Shown here: positions 20,219 through 28,959 of the stretch, piece by piece
Position numbering within the stretch: position 1 is the first letter of the stretch
Layout: each line of letters opens with the position of its first letter
From: Xylanibacillus composti
GTDB taxonomy: Bacteria > Bacillota > Bacilli > Paenibacillales > K13
Assembly: GCF_018403685.1 (NCBI RefSeq)
Contig: NZ_BOVK01000018.1
Span: 62,001-126,000 of the forward strand
DNA: 64,000 nt
Direction: 5' to 3'
Program-made: the position numbers and the translations under genes
The notes under the pieces: generated by a model
The model's input: the letters and a program-made list of their open reading frames with translations, nothing else
What the model was told of the DNA's origin: nothing
Database searches by the model: none

Positions 20219-20246
20219 GCGGGTTGTGCAGCGTTTGCTTTTTTTT
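20206..20246 (+). terminator. Terminator of the nir operon
   Basis: Stem AAGCGGGC (about 20207-20214) with GCGTTTGCTT (three G-U pairs), loop of about 16 bases, and an uninterrupted run of eight T at 20239-20246. The stem overlaps the nirC stop codon, and the T-run abuts the stop of the convergent DUF421 gene. Confidence 0.7.
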
Positions 20247-20925
20247 ATGAATACTTCTGGAGGAACAAGGGCTCGTTCTCGCGCCATTCTGCAAACAGCA
20301 CATCCTGATAGTGAAAAATGTCCGCATTAGCCAACTCATCCTTGAGCCATTGCTCATCATGTCCGGAAGCGCGCAAATTATCGTGAATGACCTCGCCGTC
20401 AAGAATGACCGTGTAAGGCAGAGAAGACGGCTGGGGGTGAAGGTGCAAGTCCTGGTTCGTTGGTTTTCCATATTCGGGCTTGGGCAATACGCTGATGGAG
20501 CCGTTCGTCTCCATGATCACGTAGTTTACCTCGCGGAGAGAAAAGTATCCCTGTTGCCGCAATAGGCTCTGCAGCTGGTTTAGGTCGAGTTTGATCTTTT
20601 TCATTTCCTTAAATTGAATGTTGCCTTTGCGGATAAGAATCGACGGCTGGCCCTCCAGCATCTTGCGGGTTGATTTGAGTTTCTGGGTCACTAGTTCAGT
20701 CACATAGATGAGCAGCGCCCAAAGCGAGAGCGCGAACAAAATCTTTTGCAGTTTTATTTCTTGATCATATACCGCGTTTCCGAGCAGCTCGCCCAAAATG
20801 AGCACAGAGATGAAATCAAAGGGGGTAAGCTGGGAAAAATGCGTCTTCCCGACAAGCTTTGTATAGAGAAACAATGCGCAAAAGCCGACCAGCAGCTCGA
20901 CTGCAATGGCCCCGTAGTCGTTCAT
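20245..20925 (-). CDS. DUF421 (YetF-like) membrane protein
   Basis: YetF-family protein, about 226 aa. Three N-terminal hydrophobic segments (ELLVGFCALFLYTKLVGKTHFSQLTPFDFISVLILGELLGNAV) carry the family's G-K-x-x-x-x-Q-L-T-x-F-D-F motif, and the soluble domain follows (GNIQFKEMKKIKLDLNQLQSLLRQQGYFSLREVNYVI). The family is abundant in spore-formers and its role is unclear. I chose ATG 20925 (MNDYGAIAVEL) on family resemblance; the frame is open to 20982 with only non-ATG starts. Confidence 0.88.
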   Translation of the reverse strand: MNDYGAIAVELLVGFCALFLYTKLVGKTHFSQLTPFDFISVLILGELLGNAVYDQEIKLQKILFALSLWALLIYVTELVTQKLKSTRKMLEGQPSILIRKGNIQFKEMKKIKLDLNQLQSLLRQQGYFSLREVNYVIMETNGSISVLPKPEYGKPTNQDLHLHPQPSSLPYTVILDGEVIHDNLRASGHDEQWLKDELANADIFHYQDVLFAEWRENEPLFLQKYS

Positions 20926-21037
20926 TTCCTTATCAACCAGCCTTCCGTAAGGGGTCGCGAAGCGAAGCACTTCTTCTAACAAGGTTGTTCAATCATGCAA
21001 GGATATAAACTTCCGGAGCCGGGTTAACGAAAGGGAT

Positions 21038-22603
21038 TTACTTGGCAGGTTCCCGACTGTTCTTCCCGAGTCCGGCAAGTGTCGGCGCATCCTTCGAAGC
21101 GGGCTCCTTTTTGGCTTTGCCCGGTGGCTTTGCGGGCAGTTCGGAGCGAAAGGACTTCAGCATGGACAACGCCATGCCCAACAGCACAAAGGCCAGTGGA
21201 AATGCACTAACGATAATAGCTGTCTGCATCGCCGGCAGTCCGCCGGAGATCATCAGGATTACAGCAGAAGCAGACAGGATGAGCCCCCATATGATTTTGA
21301 CCGGATTCGCGGGATTCAGGCTGCCGCCAGTTGTCATCATGCCGAGTACGAATGTAGCGGAATCGGCCGAAGTAATGAAGAACGTAGAGATGAGCAGCAG
21401 TGTCAGGATGATGAGCAGCAGGCTGAGGGGAAGCTGTTCGTACACATAGAAGATCGCCGTTTCCAGGGAGCGGCCGGAAATATCGAAGCCGAGGTTGTAT
21501 TCCAAATGGATGGCGGTACCGCCAAATACGGCAAACCAAAAGGAACAAACCAGGGTAGGGATTACGGTAACGGCGACCATAAACTCCCGAACCGTTCTGC
21601 CTTTGGACACCCGGGCGATGAAGGTGCCGACAAAAGGCGCCCAAGCAATCCACCATGCCCAGTAGAAGATCGTCCAATTTTGGACCCAGGAAGCGCGTTC
21701 GGCATGGAAAGGAGCCAGCCTCAGGCCCATGCTGGGCAAGTTTTGGATGTATTCGCCGAAGGTTGTCATGAACAGGTTCAAGACGAAAAGCGTGGGACCG
21801 ACGAACAGCACACAGACGAACAGCAGTGATGCCAGGATCATATTCGTATTGCTTAAGTAACGGATACCGCGCTTTAGCCCCGTGCCAGCCGACAATAGAA
21901 ACAAGAGCGTAACGATGGCGATGATCGAGAGCTGAACGGGGAAGTTGTTCGGGACGCCAGCGACATAATGCAGCCCGCCGTTGATTTGCGCAGCGCCGAG
22001 CCCCAGGGACGCAGCCACGCCGAAGATCGTGGCGAACACAGCCACGGAGTCAATTGCGATGCCAAGCGGGCCGCGGACTCTCTCGCCAAGCAGCGGGTAT
22101 AAGGCCGAGCTCATCAAGCCGGGATAGCCCTTGCGAAATTTGAAGTAAGCCAAGGCGAGAGCGATGGTGGCGTAGATAGCCCAGGCGTGCAGTCCCCAGT
22201 GCAAGTAAGTATAGCGCAGCGATTCCTTCGCCGCTTCGGAAGTGCCAGGCTCCCCCAGCGGCGGACTGGCGAAGTGCGAGATCGGTTCGGCCACGCCGAA
22301 GAACAGCAAGCCGATCCCCATTCCGGCGCTGAACAGCATCGCGAACCAAGTCAGCTGCTTGAATTCCGGCTTGTCCTCATCCTTCCCAAGCTTGATTCTG
22401 CCGTATTTGCTGAAAATCAGAAACAGCGCAAAAAGCAAGAAGACAGTTGCGCACAGCTGGTAGAACCAGCCGAACCGTTCCAGAAAGAATGCCTGCGCTG
22501 TATCCATGACCCGACTTAGTCGGGAGGGAGATACAACGCCCCAAATAACAAATACCAGAGAAATCGTAATGGCGATTCCAAATACTTTCGTTACGGTTTT
22601 CAT
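21038..22603 (-). CDS. BCCT-family betaine/choline/carnitine transporter
   Basis: Secondary transporter for quaternary ammonium solutes, about 521 aa with 12 predicted membrane segments. The BCCT signature is visible: FYWAWWIAWAPFVGTFIARVSKGRTVREF. Upstream blocks FSAGMGIGLLFFGVAEPISHF and YLHWGLHAWAIYA, and later FITSADSATFVLGMM, are also typical. ATG 22603 with GGGAG upstream is chosen; the 34 preceding residues of the open frame do not look like the family. The charged C-terminus (KPPGKAKKEP) resembles osmosensing tails. Divergent from the amino-sugar operon. Confidence 0.94.
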   Translation of the reverse strand: MKTVTKVFGIAITISLVFVIWGVVSPSRLSRVMDTAQAFFLERFGWFYQLCATVFLLFALFLIFSKYGRIKLGKDEDKPEFKQLTWFAMLFSAGMGIGLLFFGVAEPISHFASPPLGEPGTSEAAKESLRYTYLHWGLHAWAIYATIALALAYFKFRKGYPGLMSSALYPLLGERVRGPLGIAIDSVAVFATIFGVAASLGLGAAQINGGLHYVAGVPNNFPVQLSIIAIVTLLFLLSAGTGLKRGIRYLSNTNMILASLLFVCVLFVGPTLFVLNLFMTTFGEYIQNLPSMGLRLAPFHAERASWVQNWTIFYWAWWIAWAPFVGTFIARVSKGRTVREFMVAVTVIPTLVCSFWFAVFGGTAIHLEYNLGFDISGRSLETAIFYVYEQLPLSLLLIILTLLLISTFFITSADSATFVLGMMTTGGSLNPANPVKIIWGLILSASAVILMISGGLPAMQTAIIVSAFPLAFVLLGMALSMLKSFRSELPAKPPGKAKKEPASKDAPTLAGLGKNSREPAK

Positions 22604-22733
22604 GCACCGACCACTCCCTTCCCTTTCATCATGCGCACTTTTGCCAGCGTTATGCGGCTGCTGGAACAGAAGCCGAATGCAGAGAAAGTGCATATTGACA
22701 AACAAGGAGCATTTGCATTAATCTGTATACGAA

Positions 22734-22755
22734 GATAATTTATTCGTCGAATAAA
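22734..22755 (+). promoter_or_regulatory. -10 element and ROK-type operator before the amino-sugar operon
   Basis: TTTATTCGTCGAATAAA (22739-22755) is a perfect 8-bp inverted repeat around one base, followed by CTAACA. It starts on the last base of a GATAAT -10 element (22734-22739), so it would cover the transcription start. The same sequence with one arm mismatch, and with the same CTAACA and -10 spacing, recurs at 25110-25126. The ROK regulator at 36017 is the natural candidate to bind it. Confidence 0.7.
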
Positions 22756-22793
22756 CTAACATTAGGTTACTTCATGGACTGAGGAGATTAACT

Positions 22794-23783
22794 ATGAGCT
22801 TTATTATGGGCGTGGATGGTGGAGGGAGCAAAACATTTACTGTCATTACCGATGCAGCTGGCAATCTTGCAGGCGAGGGTTTTGCGCTGGGAGCCAATCA
22901 TCAGACGATCGGCATTGACAATGCGAAAACACACATTGTGGAATCGATGAATGAGGCGTTAAAGTCAGCGGGCTTGAAATTAAGCGACCTGTCTTATATA
23001 CAGTATGCGCTGGCTGGCGCAGACAGGGAATCAGACTATCGCATCCTTCGTCCTGCGCTTGCCCAAATACCTGCAGCGCGTTGGGGATTGGAATGCGACA
23101 CGATGGCCGGCTTGAGATCCGGAAGCCCGGACAACGCGGGTGTTGTGCTGGTATGCGGCAGCGGAACGAATGCAGTGGGAAGAAGTCGTTCGGGCAAGGT
23201 CGTTCAGACTGGCGGCTTTGGCTATCTGTACGGGGACAATGCCGGGGGAAGCCGAATGGCGGTTGAAACGTTTCGAGCTGCCGTCCGCTCATGGGATCAG
23301 AGAGACATCCCTTCCGTACTTGTGGAGAAGGTCCCGGCATACTTCGGATTCGAAAATATGGAAGCACTCTATAATGATTTTCTAGACAGACAAAAGGGGA
23401 ATGTTCCGGTTGATCTAACCATTGTTCTCCATGAGGCGGTGAAGGATGGCGATCAGCTGGCCATTCGCATCCTGGCGAAGGTCGGGGAAGAGCTCGGTCT
23501 TTCCGCCAACTCGGTCCTAAAAAGGATCGGTGATTTTGGCATAGACAAGGTGCCAATCGTGCTGATAGGCAGTGTGTTTCAAAAGGGCAGAAGCAGCCAC
23601 TTGCTGCAAGCCTTGAAGCAAACAGTATTAGAGGAAAACGCGAATGTGGAATTTGTTATTCCGGAAATGGAGCCTGTATTTGGAGCCGTATTGCTCGGGA
23701 TGGATCATCTGAAAATATCTGTGCGGCCTGATATAATAGAGAAATTTAATTCCTACAGGAAAGGGGAGCGCATGCATCGATGA
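22794..23783 (+). CDS. N-acetylglucosamine kinase-like BadF/BadG-family ATPase
   Basis: ATP-dependent sugar kinase of the ASKHA fold, 329 aa. Phosphate-1 motif GVDGGGSKT (about 6-14), VLVCGSGTNAVG adenosine/phosphate-2 region, GGFGYLYGDNAGGSRMA, and a C-terminal PVFGAVLLG. Homologues phosphorylate GlcNAc, glucosamine or related sugars at O6. First gene of the operon; its last four bases (ATGA) overlap the GH4 gene, implying the two products work in sequence: sugar imported unphosphorylated, phosphorylated here, then cleaved. GAGGAG precedes the ATG. Confidence 0.88.
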   Translation: MSFIMGVDGGGSKTFTVITDAAGNLAGEGFALGANHQTIGIDNAKTHIVESMNEALKSAGLKLSDLSYIQYALAGADRESDYRILRPALAQIPAARWGLECDTMAGLRSGSPDNAGVVLVCGSGTNAVGRSRSGKVVQTGGFGYLYGDNAGGSRMAVETFRAAVRSWDQRDIPSVLVEKVPAYFGFENMEALYNDFLDRQKGNVPVDLTIVLHEAVKDGDQLAIRILAKVGEELGLSANSVLKRIGDFGIDKVPIVLIGSVFQKGRSSHLLQALKQTVLEENANVEFVIPEMEPVFGAVLLGMDHLKISVRPDIIEKFNSYRKGERMHR

Positions 23784-25087
23784 AGAAGCCAATAAAAGTA
23801 GCCGTTATCGGCGGCGGATCGTCCTATACGCCGGAATTGATCGACGGATTCATTCGCAGATATGCCGAGCTGCCTATTCAGGAATTGGTGTTGGTCGATA
23901 TCGAGGAGGGCAGCGATAAGCTGCGAACGATTGGCGAGCTGGCGGGAAGAATGATACAGAAGGCAGGCGCTCCTATTCAGCTTTCGACGACTTTGGACCG
24001 CAGAGAAGCGATCCGCAATGCCGACTTCGTGTTGACACAGATACGAGTGGGCATGCTGGAGGCGCGTTCCAGGGATGAAAAAATCCCGCTGAAATATGGA
24101 TGCATCGGTCAGGAAACGACCGGCGCAGGCGGGTTTGCGAAAGCGTTGCGCACAATCCCGGTCATTCTGGATATATGCAGGGAGATCGAGGAATTATCGC
24201 CGAACGCATTCCTCATCAACTTCACCAATCCTGCCGGCATCATTACCGAAGCTGTTCTCAAGCATGCCAAGGTGAAGACGATCGGTTTGTGCAACCTGCC
24301 GATTCATACGAGAATGCAGACGGCCAAGCTAATGGAAGTAGCCCCCGAAGAGGTTCAGATTGAGATGGCCGGCATTAATCACTTGAACTGGACTACGCGG
24401 ATCATGATTGGAGGCGAAGATCGTACGAAAGAGGTCATTGCCCTGCATGACAGATCGGACGGCCTTGCGGTAAAGAACATTCCCGATCACAAATGGGGAG
24501 AAGGATTTCTGGCATCTCTGCAAATGCTGCCATGCAGCTATTTGAAATACTACTACTTGAAAGACAAGATGCTGCAGGATCAACTGGAGGATTTGTCCGG
24601 CAAGGGCACTCGGGCCGATGCGGTGCGAAAAGTCGAGGACGAGCTCTTTCAGCTATATGCCGATCCGGAGCTGGATCATAAGCCTGCGCAGCTGGAACAA
24701 AGAGGCGGGGCTTACTACTCGGAAGCCGCTGTAGATTTGATTGCATCCATTTATAACAACAAGCGGGATGTTCAGATTGTGAATGTCCGCAATGATGGCA
24801 TACTTGCGTCCCTGCCCGATGACGCGGCCATAGAGGTGCCTTGCGTCATCTCCGCGGCCGGCGCAAAGCCGATTGCATTGACGGAGCAGCTTCCGTTGGC
24901 GGCGACAGGGCTGCTGCAAGTTGTGAAGGCCTATGAACAGCTGACCGTGCATGCTGGCGTAACAGGATGCTATGACAGCGCATGGCAAGCACTGACGATT
25001 CATCCGCTGGTAGGCGCCTCATCCTTGGCAAAGGCTATACTGGATGACATTTTGCAAGACAACAAAGCGTACTTGCCTCAATTTTAG
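23780..25087 (+). CDS. Family 4 glycoside hydrolase (6-phospho-glycosidase type)
   Basis: NAD+- and divalent-metal-dependent glycosidase of GH4, 435 aa, which cleaves (phospho)glycosides by oxidation at C3 and elimination. Rossmann start VAVIGGGSSYTPELIDGF, FINFTNPAGI, metal ligands C171 in GLCNLPIH and H201 in MAGINHLNW, all as in 6-phospho-beta-glucosidases. Coupled to the kinase by a 4-base overlap, which favours a 6-phosphorylated disaccharide containing an amino sugar as substrate. The exact glycone and linkage cannot be read from sequence. Confidence 0.92.
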   Translation: MKKPIKVAVIGGGSSYTPELIDGFIRRYAELPIQELVLVDIEEGSDKLRTIGELAGRMIQKAGAPIQLSTTLDRREAIRNADFVLTQIRVGMLEARSRDEKIPLKYGCIGQETTGAGGFAKALRTIPVILDICREIEELSPNAFLINFTNPAGIITEAVLKHAKVKTIGLCNLPIHTRMQTAKLMEVAPEEVQIEMAGINHLNWTTRIMIGGEDRTKEVIALHDRSDGLAVKNIPDHKWGEGFLASLQMLPCSYLKYYYLKDKMLQDQLEDLSGKGTRADAVRKVEDELFQLYADPELDHKPAQLEQRGGAYYSEAAVDLIASIYNNKRDVQIVNVRNDGILASLPDDAAIEVPCVISAAGAKPIALTEQLPLAATGLLQVVKAYEQLTVHAGVTGCYDSAWQALTIHPLVGASSLAKAILDDILQDNKAYLPQF

Positions 25088-25102
25088 GCGTCATTCCAGC
25101 GA

Positions 25103-25126
25103 TATATTGTTTATTCGCCGAAGAAA
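25103..25126 (+). promoter_or_regulatory. Second -10/operator element inside the amino-sugar operon
   Basis: TATATT (25103-25108) is followed at once by TTTATTCGCCGAAGAAA (25110-25126), the same palindrome as at 22739-22755 with one arm mismatch, and again followed by CTAACA. The matched geometry suggests a second, co-regulated promoter feeding ridA and the importer. The -35 is weak. Confidence 0.65.
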
Positions 25127-25144
25127 CTAACAAAAGATTTGTTT

Positions 25145-25169
25145 AAGGAGGTGGTAGTTTTCTCTACCA
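25145..25169 (+). promoter_or_regulatory. Leader Shine-Dalgarno without a start, and small hairpin
   Basis: AAGGAGG at 25145-25151 is a near-perfect ribosome-binding sequence with no useful start codon 5-10 bases downstream; the ridA start is 75 bases away and has its own AAGGAG. A small stem TGGTAG/CTACCA (25152-25157/25164-25169) adjoins. It sits just downstream of the predicted transcription start and resembles the mRNA-stabilising SD (STAB-SD) of Bacillus cry3A. Confidence 0.45.
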
Positions 25170-25225
25170 GAACAACGAGCCATGCATCCTGTATCTACAC
25201 AAAAATTGAAAGGAGCTAATGCAAA

Positions 25226-25696
25226 ATGGGCTTGGCTGAGGAAAGAATCGCAAAGTTAGGCATCACACTGCCGACCATAAGCTTAAAGGGGAAAGGGATA
25301 GTCGCTATTCAGAAGCACGGCAATTTGCTGTACACCTCTGGACATGGACCGGAACGCGAGTCCGACGGTTCTCCGATCTGGACAGGCAAGTTAGGCAAGG
25401 ATCTGACCGTAGAAGAAGGATATGCGGCGGCCAGGGAGTGCGGCATTATTCTGCTCGCGCAACTGAAAAGCTACTTGGGCGATCTTGAACGTGTGGATCA
25501 AATTGTAAAGGTGTTGGGACTCGTGGCAAGTGCGGAGGATTTCTACCAGCAGCCGCAGGTTATGCATGGATTCTCTGATCTGATGGTCGAGGTTTTCGGC
25601 GAGAGAGGCAAGCATGCCAGATCGGCTATGGGGACCTATGTGCTCCCCAAGAACATCCCGGTTGAAATTGAAATGATTGTAAGGATCAAGGAATAA
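25226..25696 (+). CDS. RidA-family enamine/imine deaminase
   Basis: RidA/YjgF/YER057c-type protein, 156 aa, cytosolic trimer in the family. Members hydrolyse enamine/imine intermediates released by PLP enzymes. Visible blocks: NLLYTSGHGPER near 33-45, ECGIILLAQLKSYLGDLERVDQIVKVLGLVAS, and RSAMGTYVLPKNIPVEIEMIVRI. The usual C-terminal catalytic Arg of the RidA subgroup is not clearly placed (family: ARS/R-x-A-V-G), here ARSAMG. Its place in an operon with a SelA-fold PLP lyase fits removal of 2-enamine products from that enzyme. Confidence 0.88.
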   Translation: MGLAEERIAKLGITLPTISLKGKGIVAIQKHGNLLYTSGHGPERESDGSPIWTGKLGKDLTVEEGYAAARECGIILLAQLKSYLGDLERVDQIVKVLGLVASAEDFYQQPQVMHGFSDLMVEVFGERGKHARSAMGTYVLPKNIPVEIEMIVRIKE

Positions 25697-25732
25697 ATCC
25701 TACTGCTTGCTAACTAAAGGAGGAAATATACC

Positions 25733-27061
25733 ATGCGCAAAATGTCCAAGCTAGTGCTTATCTCATTGGCACTATTGTTAATCGTTGCGGGTTGTTCCAA
25801 TAACGGAAACTCGCCTTCCAACGACGGAAGTGAAAGCCCTTCGAACAGCGGAGGGAGTCAGAATGGCGAATCCATTGAACTGACCTTCCAGCACATAGGC
25901 GGAACTGTGCCTGCGCAAACGGAAGTGCTGAATGAAATGGCTGCGGCATTCTCTGAGCAGAATCCGGGCGTGACGGTAAAGGTTGTCAACGTGGGTTGGG
26001 GCGAGGCTTACTCTATGTTTCAGCGCCAAGTCGCTGTCGGACAAGCGCCGGATCTTGTCATGCTTACCGGTCAGTGGGCAAGCGAATATCAGAAACTGGG
26101 CGCCTTCGCACCTGTTGACGATCTAGTATCGGATGAAGTGCTGGATATCTTTCTTGAGAGCGGTTTCGTAAAGGGCGAGGACGGCAAGATTTACGGCCTG
26201 CCGTGGGATGGAAGCATCTGGAGCTTCTTCTACCGCACAGACCTGTTTGAAGCTGCAGGACTCGATCCGGCAAGCCCGCCTCAGGATTGGAATGAGATGC
26301 TCGAGTACGCCCAAGCGCTAACGAGCGGCGATCAGTACGGTCTGGTTATTCCGGCGGCTGGCTGGGAGCCGGATGACTACTTCCTGCCGTTTATGTGGCA
26401 GGCTGGCAATGAAGTAGCTATTCAGGACGGAGATGGCTGGGTGTCCGATATCGGCAGCGAATCCGGCCTGGCTGCGGCGCAATACATCTATGACCTGACG
26501 AACACGCATCAAGTGATGCCGAAAACAGTGACAGGCATGGACTGGGAAGGAGCTGCGAATGCCTTCGTTTCTGGCAATGCGGCTATGATGTTCAACGGCA
26601 TGTGGGTGGCCAACAGCTTGCTGGACAACGAGGAGCTGGATGGAAAGTGGGCAACTGCGGTCAGCCCAGCGGGTCCGGCTCAATCGGCAGTATTGGGTTA
26701 TCCGAATACGCTCCACATAACGGAACAGAGTGAGCACAAGGAAGTAGTAGGCAAGCTGCTTGAGTTTATTTTTGCAGGCGACGGGGAAGGTCCGACTTAC
26801 TATGACAGATTCTGCGAAGTGACGGGAGTAGTTGGATGGACGAAGGAATTCTCCTCTACCGAATTTGCCCAGAATCCGGTCTTCCAGCCATTCGTAGAGC
26901 AGGTTCCTGTCAGCTACAACCGTCCGATCGTTCCGCAATATGAAGAGTTCAGACAAATTCATTTCAATCCTGCCATTCAGGATTTGATTCTTGGCAACAT
27001 TACGCCAGAAGCGTTTGTCCAATCCATGGACGAGAAATTCAACGAACTGTTGGCTCAATAA
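25733..27061 (+). CDS. Extracellular sugar-binding lipoprotein of an ABC importer
   Basis: Solute-binding protein, 442 aa. The lipoprotein signal peptide ends LLLIVAGC, with lipidated C21, then an S/N/G-rich linker. Family 1 sugar-binding fold: MAAAFSEQNPGVTVKVVNVGWGEAYSMFQRQVAVGQAPDLVML, VDDLVSDE, IYGLPWDGSIWSFFYRTDLF, and AMMFNGMWV. AAAGGAGG precedes the ATG. It feeds the two permeases downstream; no ATPase gene is present, so a shared MsmX-like ATPase is expected. Likely ligand: an amino-sugar oligosaccharide. Confidence 0.93.
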   Translation: MRKMSKLVLISLALLLIVAGCSNNGNSPSNDGSESPSNSGGSQNGESIELTFQHIGGTVPAQTEVLNEMAAAFSEQNPGVTVKVVNVGWGEAYSMFQRQVAVGQAPDLVMLTGQWASEYQKLGAFAPVDDLVSDEVLDIFLESGFVKGEDGKIYGLPWDGSIWSFFYRTDLFEAAGLDPASPPQDWNEMLEYAQALTSGDQYGLVIPAAGWEPDDYFLPFMWQAGNEVAIQDGDGWVSDIGSESGLAAAQYIYDLTNTHQVMPKTVTGMDWEGAANAFVSGNAAMMFNGMWVANSLLDNEELDGKWATAVSPAGPAQSAVLGYPNTLHITEQSEHKEVVGKLLEFIFAGDGEGPTYYDRFCEVTGVVGWTKEFSSTEFAQNPVFQPFVEQVPVSYNRPIVPQYEEFRQIHFNPAIQDLILGNITPEAFVQSMDEKFNELLAQ

Positions 27062-27087
27062 CCAATAGACAGCAGATAGAGCAATAG

Positions 27088-27134
27088 AATCCGGTTAGCT
27101 CTGCCAGGCTTATGCCTCTAACCGGGTTTTTATT
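27088..27134 (+). terminator. Partial terminator between binding protein and permeases
   Basis: Stem AATCCGGTTAG with CTAACCGGGTT (27088-27098/27118-27128) followed by TTTTTATT. Between a binding-protein gene and its permeases, such a hairpin usually leaves more mRNA for the binding protein than for the membrane subunits. Confidence 0.8.
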
Positions 27135-27152
27135 GCTTGGGAGGTGTGATAA

Positions 27153-28094
27153 ATGGAGGATACGCAACATGTAGAAGCGACTGCCGGCAATCCGGCTGTT
27201 CGTTCAAAACGCAGCAAGATGAACGCTTTTTGGAAAGCTGCACTGCCTTATATACTCATTTCACCGGGTGTTATTTTTGTAGGAGCCATTCTGATTTATC
27301 CGATGATCTCCGGTGTCATTTCCAGTTTGTTCACCCAGCATCCTCTGAATTTATCACAGCGGGAATTTGTGGGACTGGCGCATTTCAAAACTTTGTTCTC
27401 TGACAAAATATTTTATATGGCGTTCTCGAATACCCTTATTTGGACGCTTGGCGTAGTATTCGGCCAATTCGCCCTCGGATTGGGCATTGCGCTAATGCTG
27501 AACGAGAAATTCCCGGGCAGGGGCATTTATCGCAGTTTGATTTTGATACCCTGGGTCGTCCCTATGATAGCGGCGGCGCTGACGTGGAAGTGGATCTATT
27601 CTGCGGATTACGGTGTATTGAATTATTTTCTTAAACAAATCGGACTTATTTCGACCAATATAGATTGGCTGGGAAATCCCTCGATTGCCCTCTTTTCTGT
27701 CATTATGACAAATGTTTGGAAAGGGATTCCGTTCGTGGCTGTTGTGCTGTTAGCCGGTCTTCAATCCATAGATAATGAAATGTACGAAGCGGCGCAGGTC
27801 AGCGGCGCCAATTTGTTTCAGCGGTTCTGGTACATTACGCTGCCCAGCTTAAAGGGAGTTAGCATCGTGGTCATCGTATTGACAACCATATGGACCTTCA
27901 ATCAGTTCGATCTGCTGTACTTGATGACCAAGGGCGGTCCTTCGAATTCGACGCAGATCATTCCAGTCTATACGTATTTGAATGCATTTAATTTCTTCAA
28001 GATGAACTACGCAGCCGCGGTTTCTACCGTTGGTGTAGTATTGCTTAGTGTTCTGGCGTTCTGGCATCTGAGAACGAGCAAGGAAGAGGGGTGA
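27153..28094 (+). CDS. Sugar ABC transporter permease (MalF type)
   Basis: Integral-membrane subunit, 313 aa, about six transmembrane segments. The first hydrophobic segment follows a polar 30-residue N-terminus (LPYILISPGVIFVGAILIYPMISG). The ATPase-coupling EAA loop is EAAQVSGANLFQRFWYITLPSLKG. GGGAGG precedes the ATG. Partner of the following permease, 7 bases downstream. Confidence 0.94.
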   Translation: MEDTQHVEATAGNPAVRSKRSKMNAFWKAALPYILISPGVIFVGAILIYPMISGVISSLFTQHPLNLSQREFVGLAHFKTLFSDKIFYMAFSNTLIWTLGVVFGQFALGLGIALMLNEKFPGRGIYRSLILIPWVVPMIAAALTWKWIYSADYGVLNYFLKQIGLISTNIDWLGNPSIALFSVIMTNVWKGIPFVAVVLLAGLQSIDNEMYEAAQVSGANLFQRFWYITLPSLKGVSIVVIVLTTIWTFNQFDLLYLMTKGGPSNSTQIIPVYTYLNAFNFFKMNYAAAVSTVGVVLLSVLAFWHLRTSKEEG

Positions 28095-28101
28095 GGCAGC
28101 G

Positions 28102-28941
28102 ATGACTTCCAAAAGCAAGCTTATCTGGCAAAGGGTGTTTCTTTATACGGTATTGACTGCCGTCACCGTTGTATTGATTTTTCCTTTCTTGTGGATGATC
28201 TCTACCTCATTGAAGCATTCCAATGAGATTTTCACGCCAACGCCGCAATGGATACCGAGTTCGGCTACGTTCGCCAATTACGTCGAGCTTTGGACGACGA
28301 CGCCGTTCCCGACGTATTTCCGAAACAGCGTGATCGTAGCGGTGGCAACCACATTGATTACTTTATTTATTTCGACTTTCTTCGCATACGGTCTGTCGCG
28401 CTTTCGCTTCAAAGGGCGCAGGATTATGCTGAACATGCTGCTCGTTTCCCAGATGTTCCCGTTAGTGCTGCTCATTATTCCGATCTATGTGATCTTTATT
28501 CGGCTGGATCTGATGGACAGCTTCGGCTCTTTGATTATCGCCTACTGTACGTTTGCGATTCCATTCGGAACCTTGATGCTAAAAAGCTATTTCGACGGTT
28601 TGCCTCCTGAAACCGAGGAAGCAGCGTTAATGGATGGATGCTCGCCGGTCGGGGCTATATTCCGGGTAGTGATTCCGCTCGCGGCGCCTGCAATCGCAGC
28701 TGTGGGACTGTTCTCCTTTATCTTGTCCTGGCAGGAATTCATCTTCGCCTTGACATTGACGAATTCAGAGGGCATGCGCACGCTGCCGGTCGGCATTAGC
28801 TTGATGGTGGGCAATCGCGAAGTGCTTTGGGGCATGCTGATGGCTGCTTCGACATTGGTTACGCTGCCGGTTGTTTTCTTATTTATATACTTCCAGAAAT
28901 ATCTCGTTAGCGGCATGACGATGGGCGCGGTAAAAGGATAA
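28102..28941 (+). CDS. Sugar ABC transporter permease (MalG type)
   Basis: Second membrane subunit, 279 aa, six transmembrane segments. The EAA loop is EEAALMDGCSPVGAIFRVVIPLAAPAIAAVGLF. The C-terminus YFQKYLVSGMTMGAVKG is the standard MalG/MsmG ending. It forms a heterodimer with the product of 27153-28094. Confidence 0.94.
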   Translation: MTSKSKLIWQRVFLYTVLTAVTVVLIFPFLWMISTSLKHSNEIFTPTPQWIPSSATFANYVELWTTTPFPTYFRNSVIVAVATTLITLFISTFFAYGLSRFRFKGRRIMLNMLLVSQMFPLVLLIIPIYVIFIRLDLMDSFGSLIIAYCTFAIPFGTLMLKSYFDGLPPETEEAALMDGCSPVGAIFRVVIPLAAPAIAAVGLFSFILSWQEFIFALTLTNSEGMRTLPVGISLMVGNREVLWGMLMAASTLVTLPVVFLFIYFQKYLVSGMTMGAVKG

Positions 28942-28959
28942 TGAACGGGAGAGATAGCG

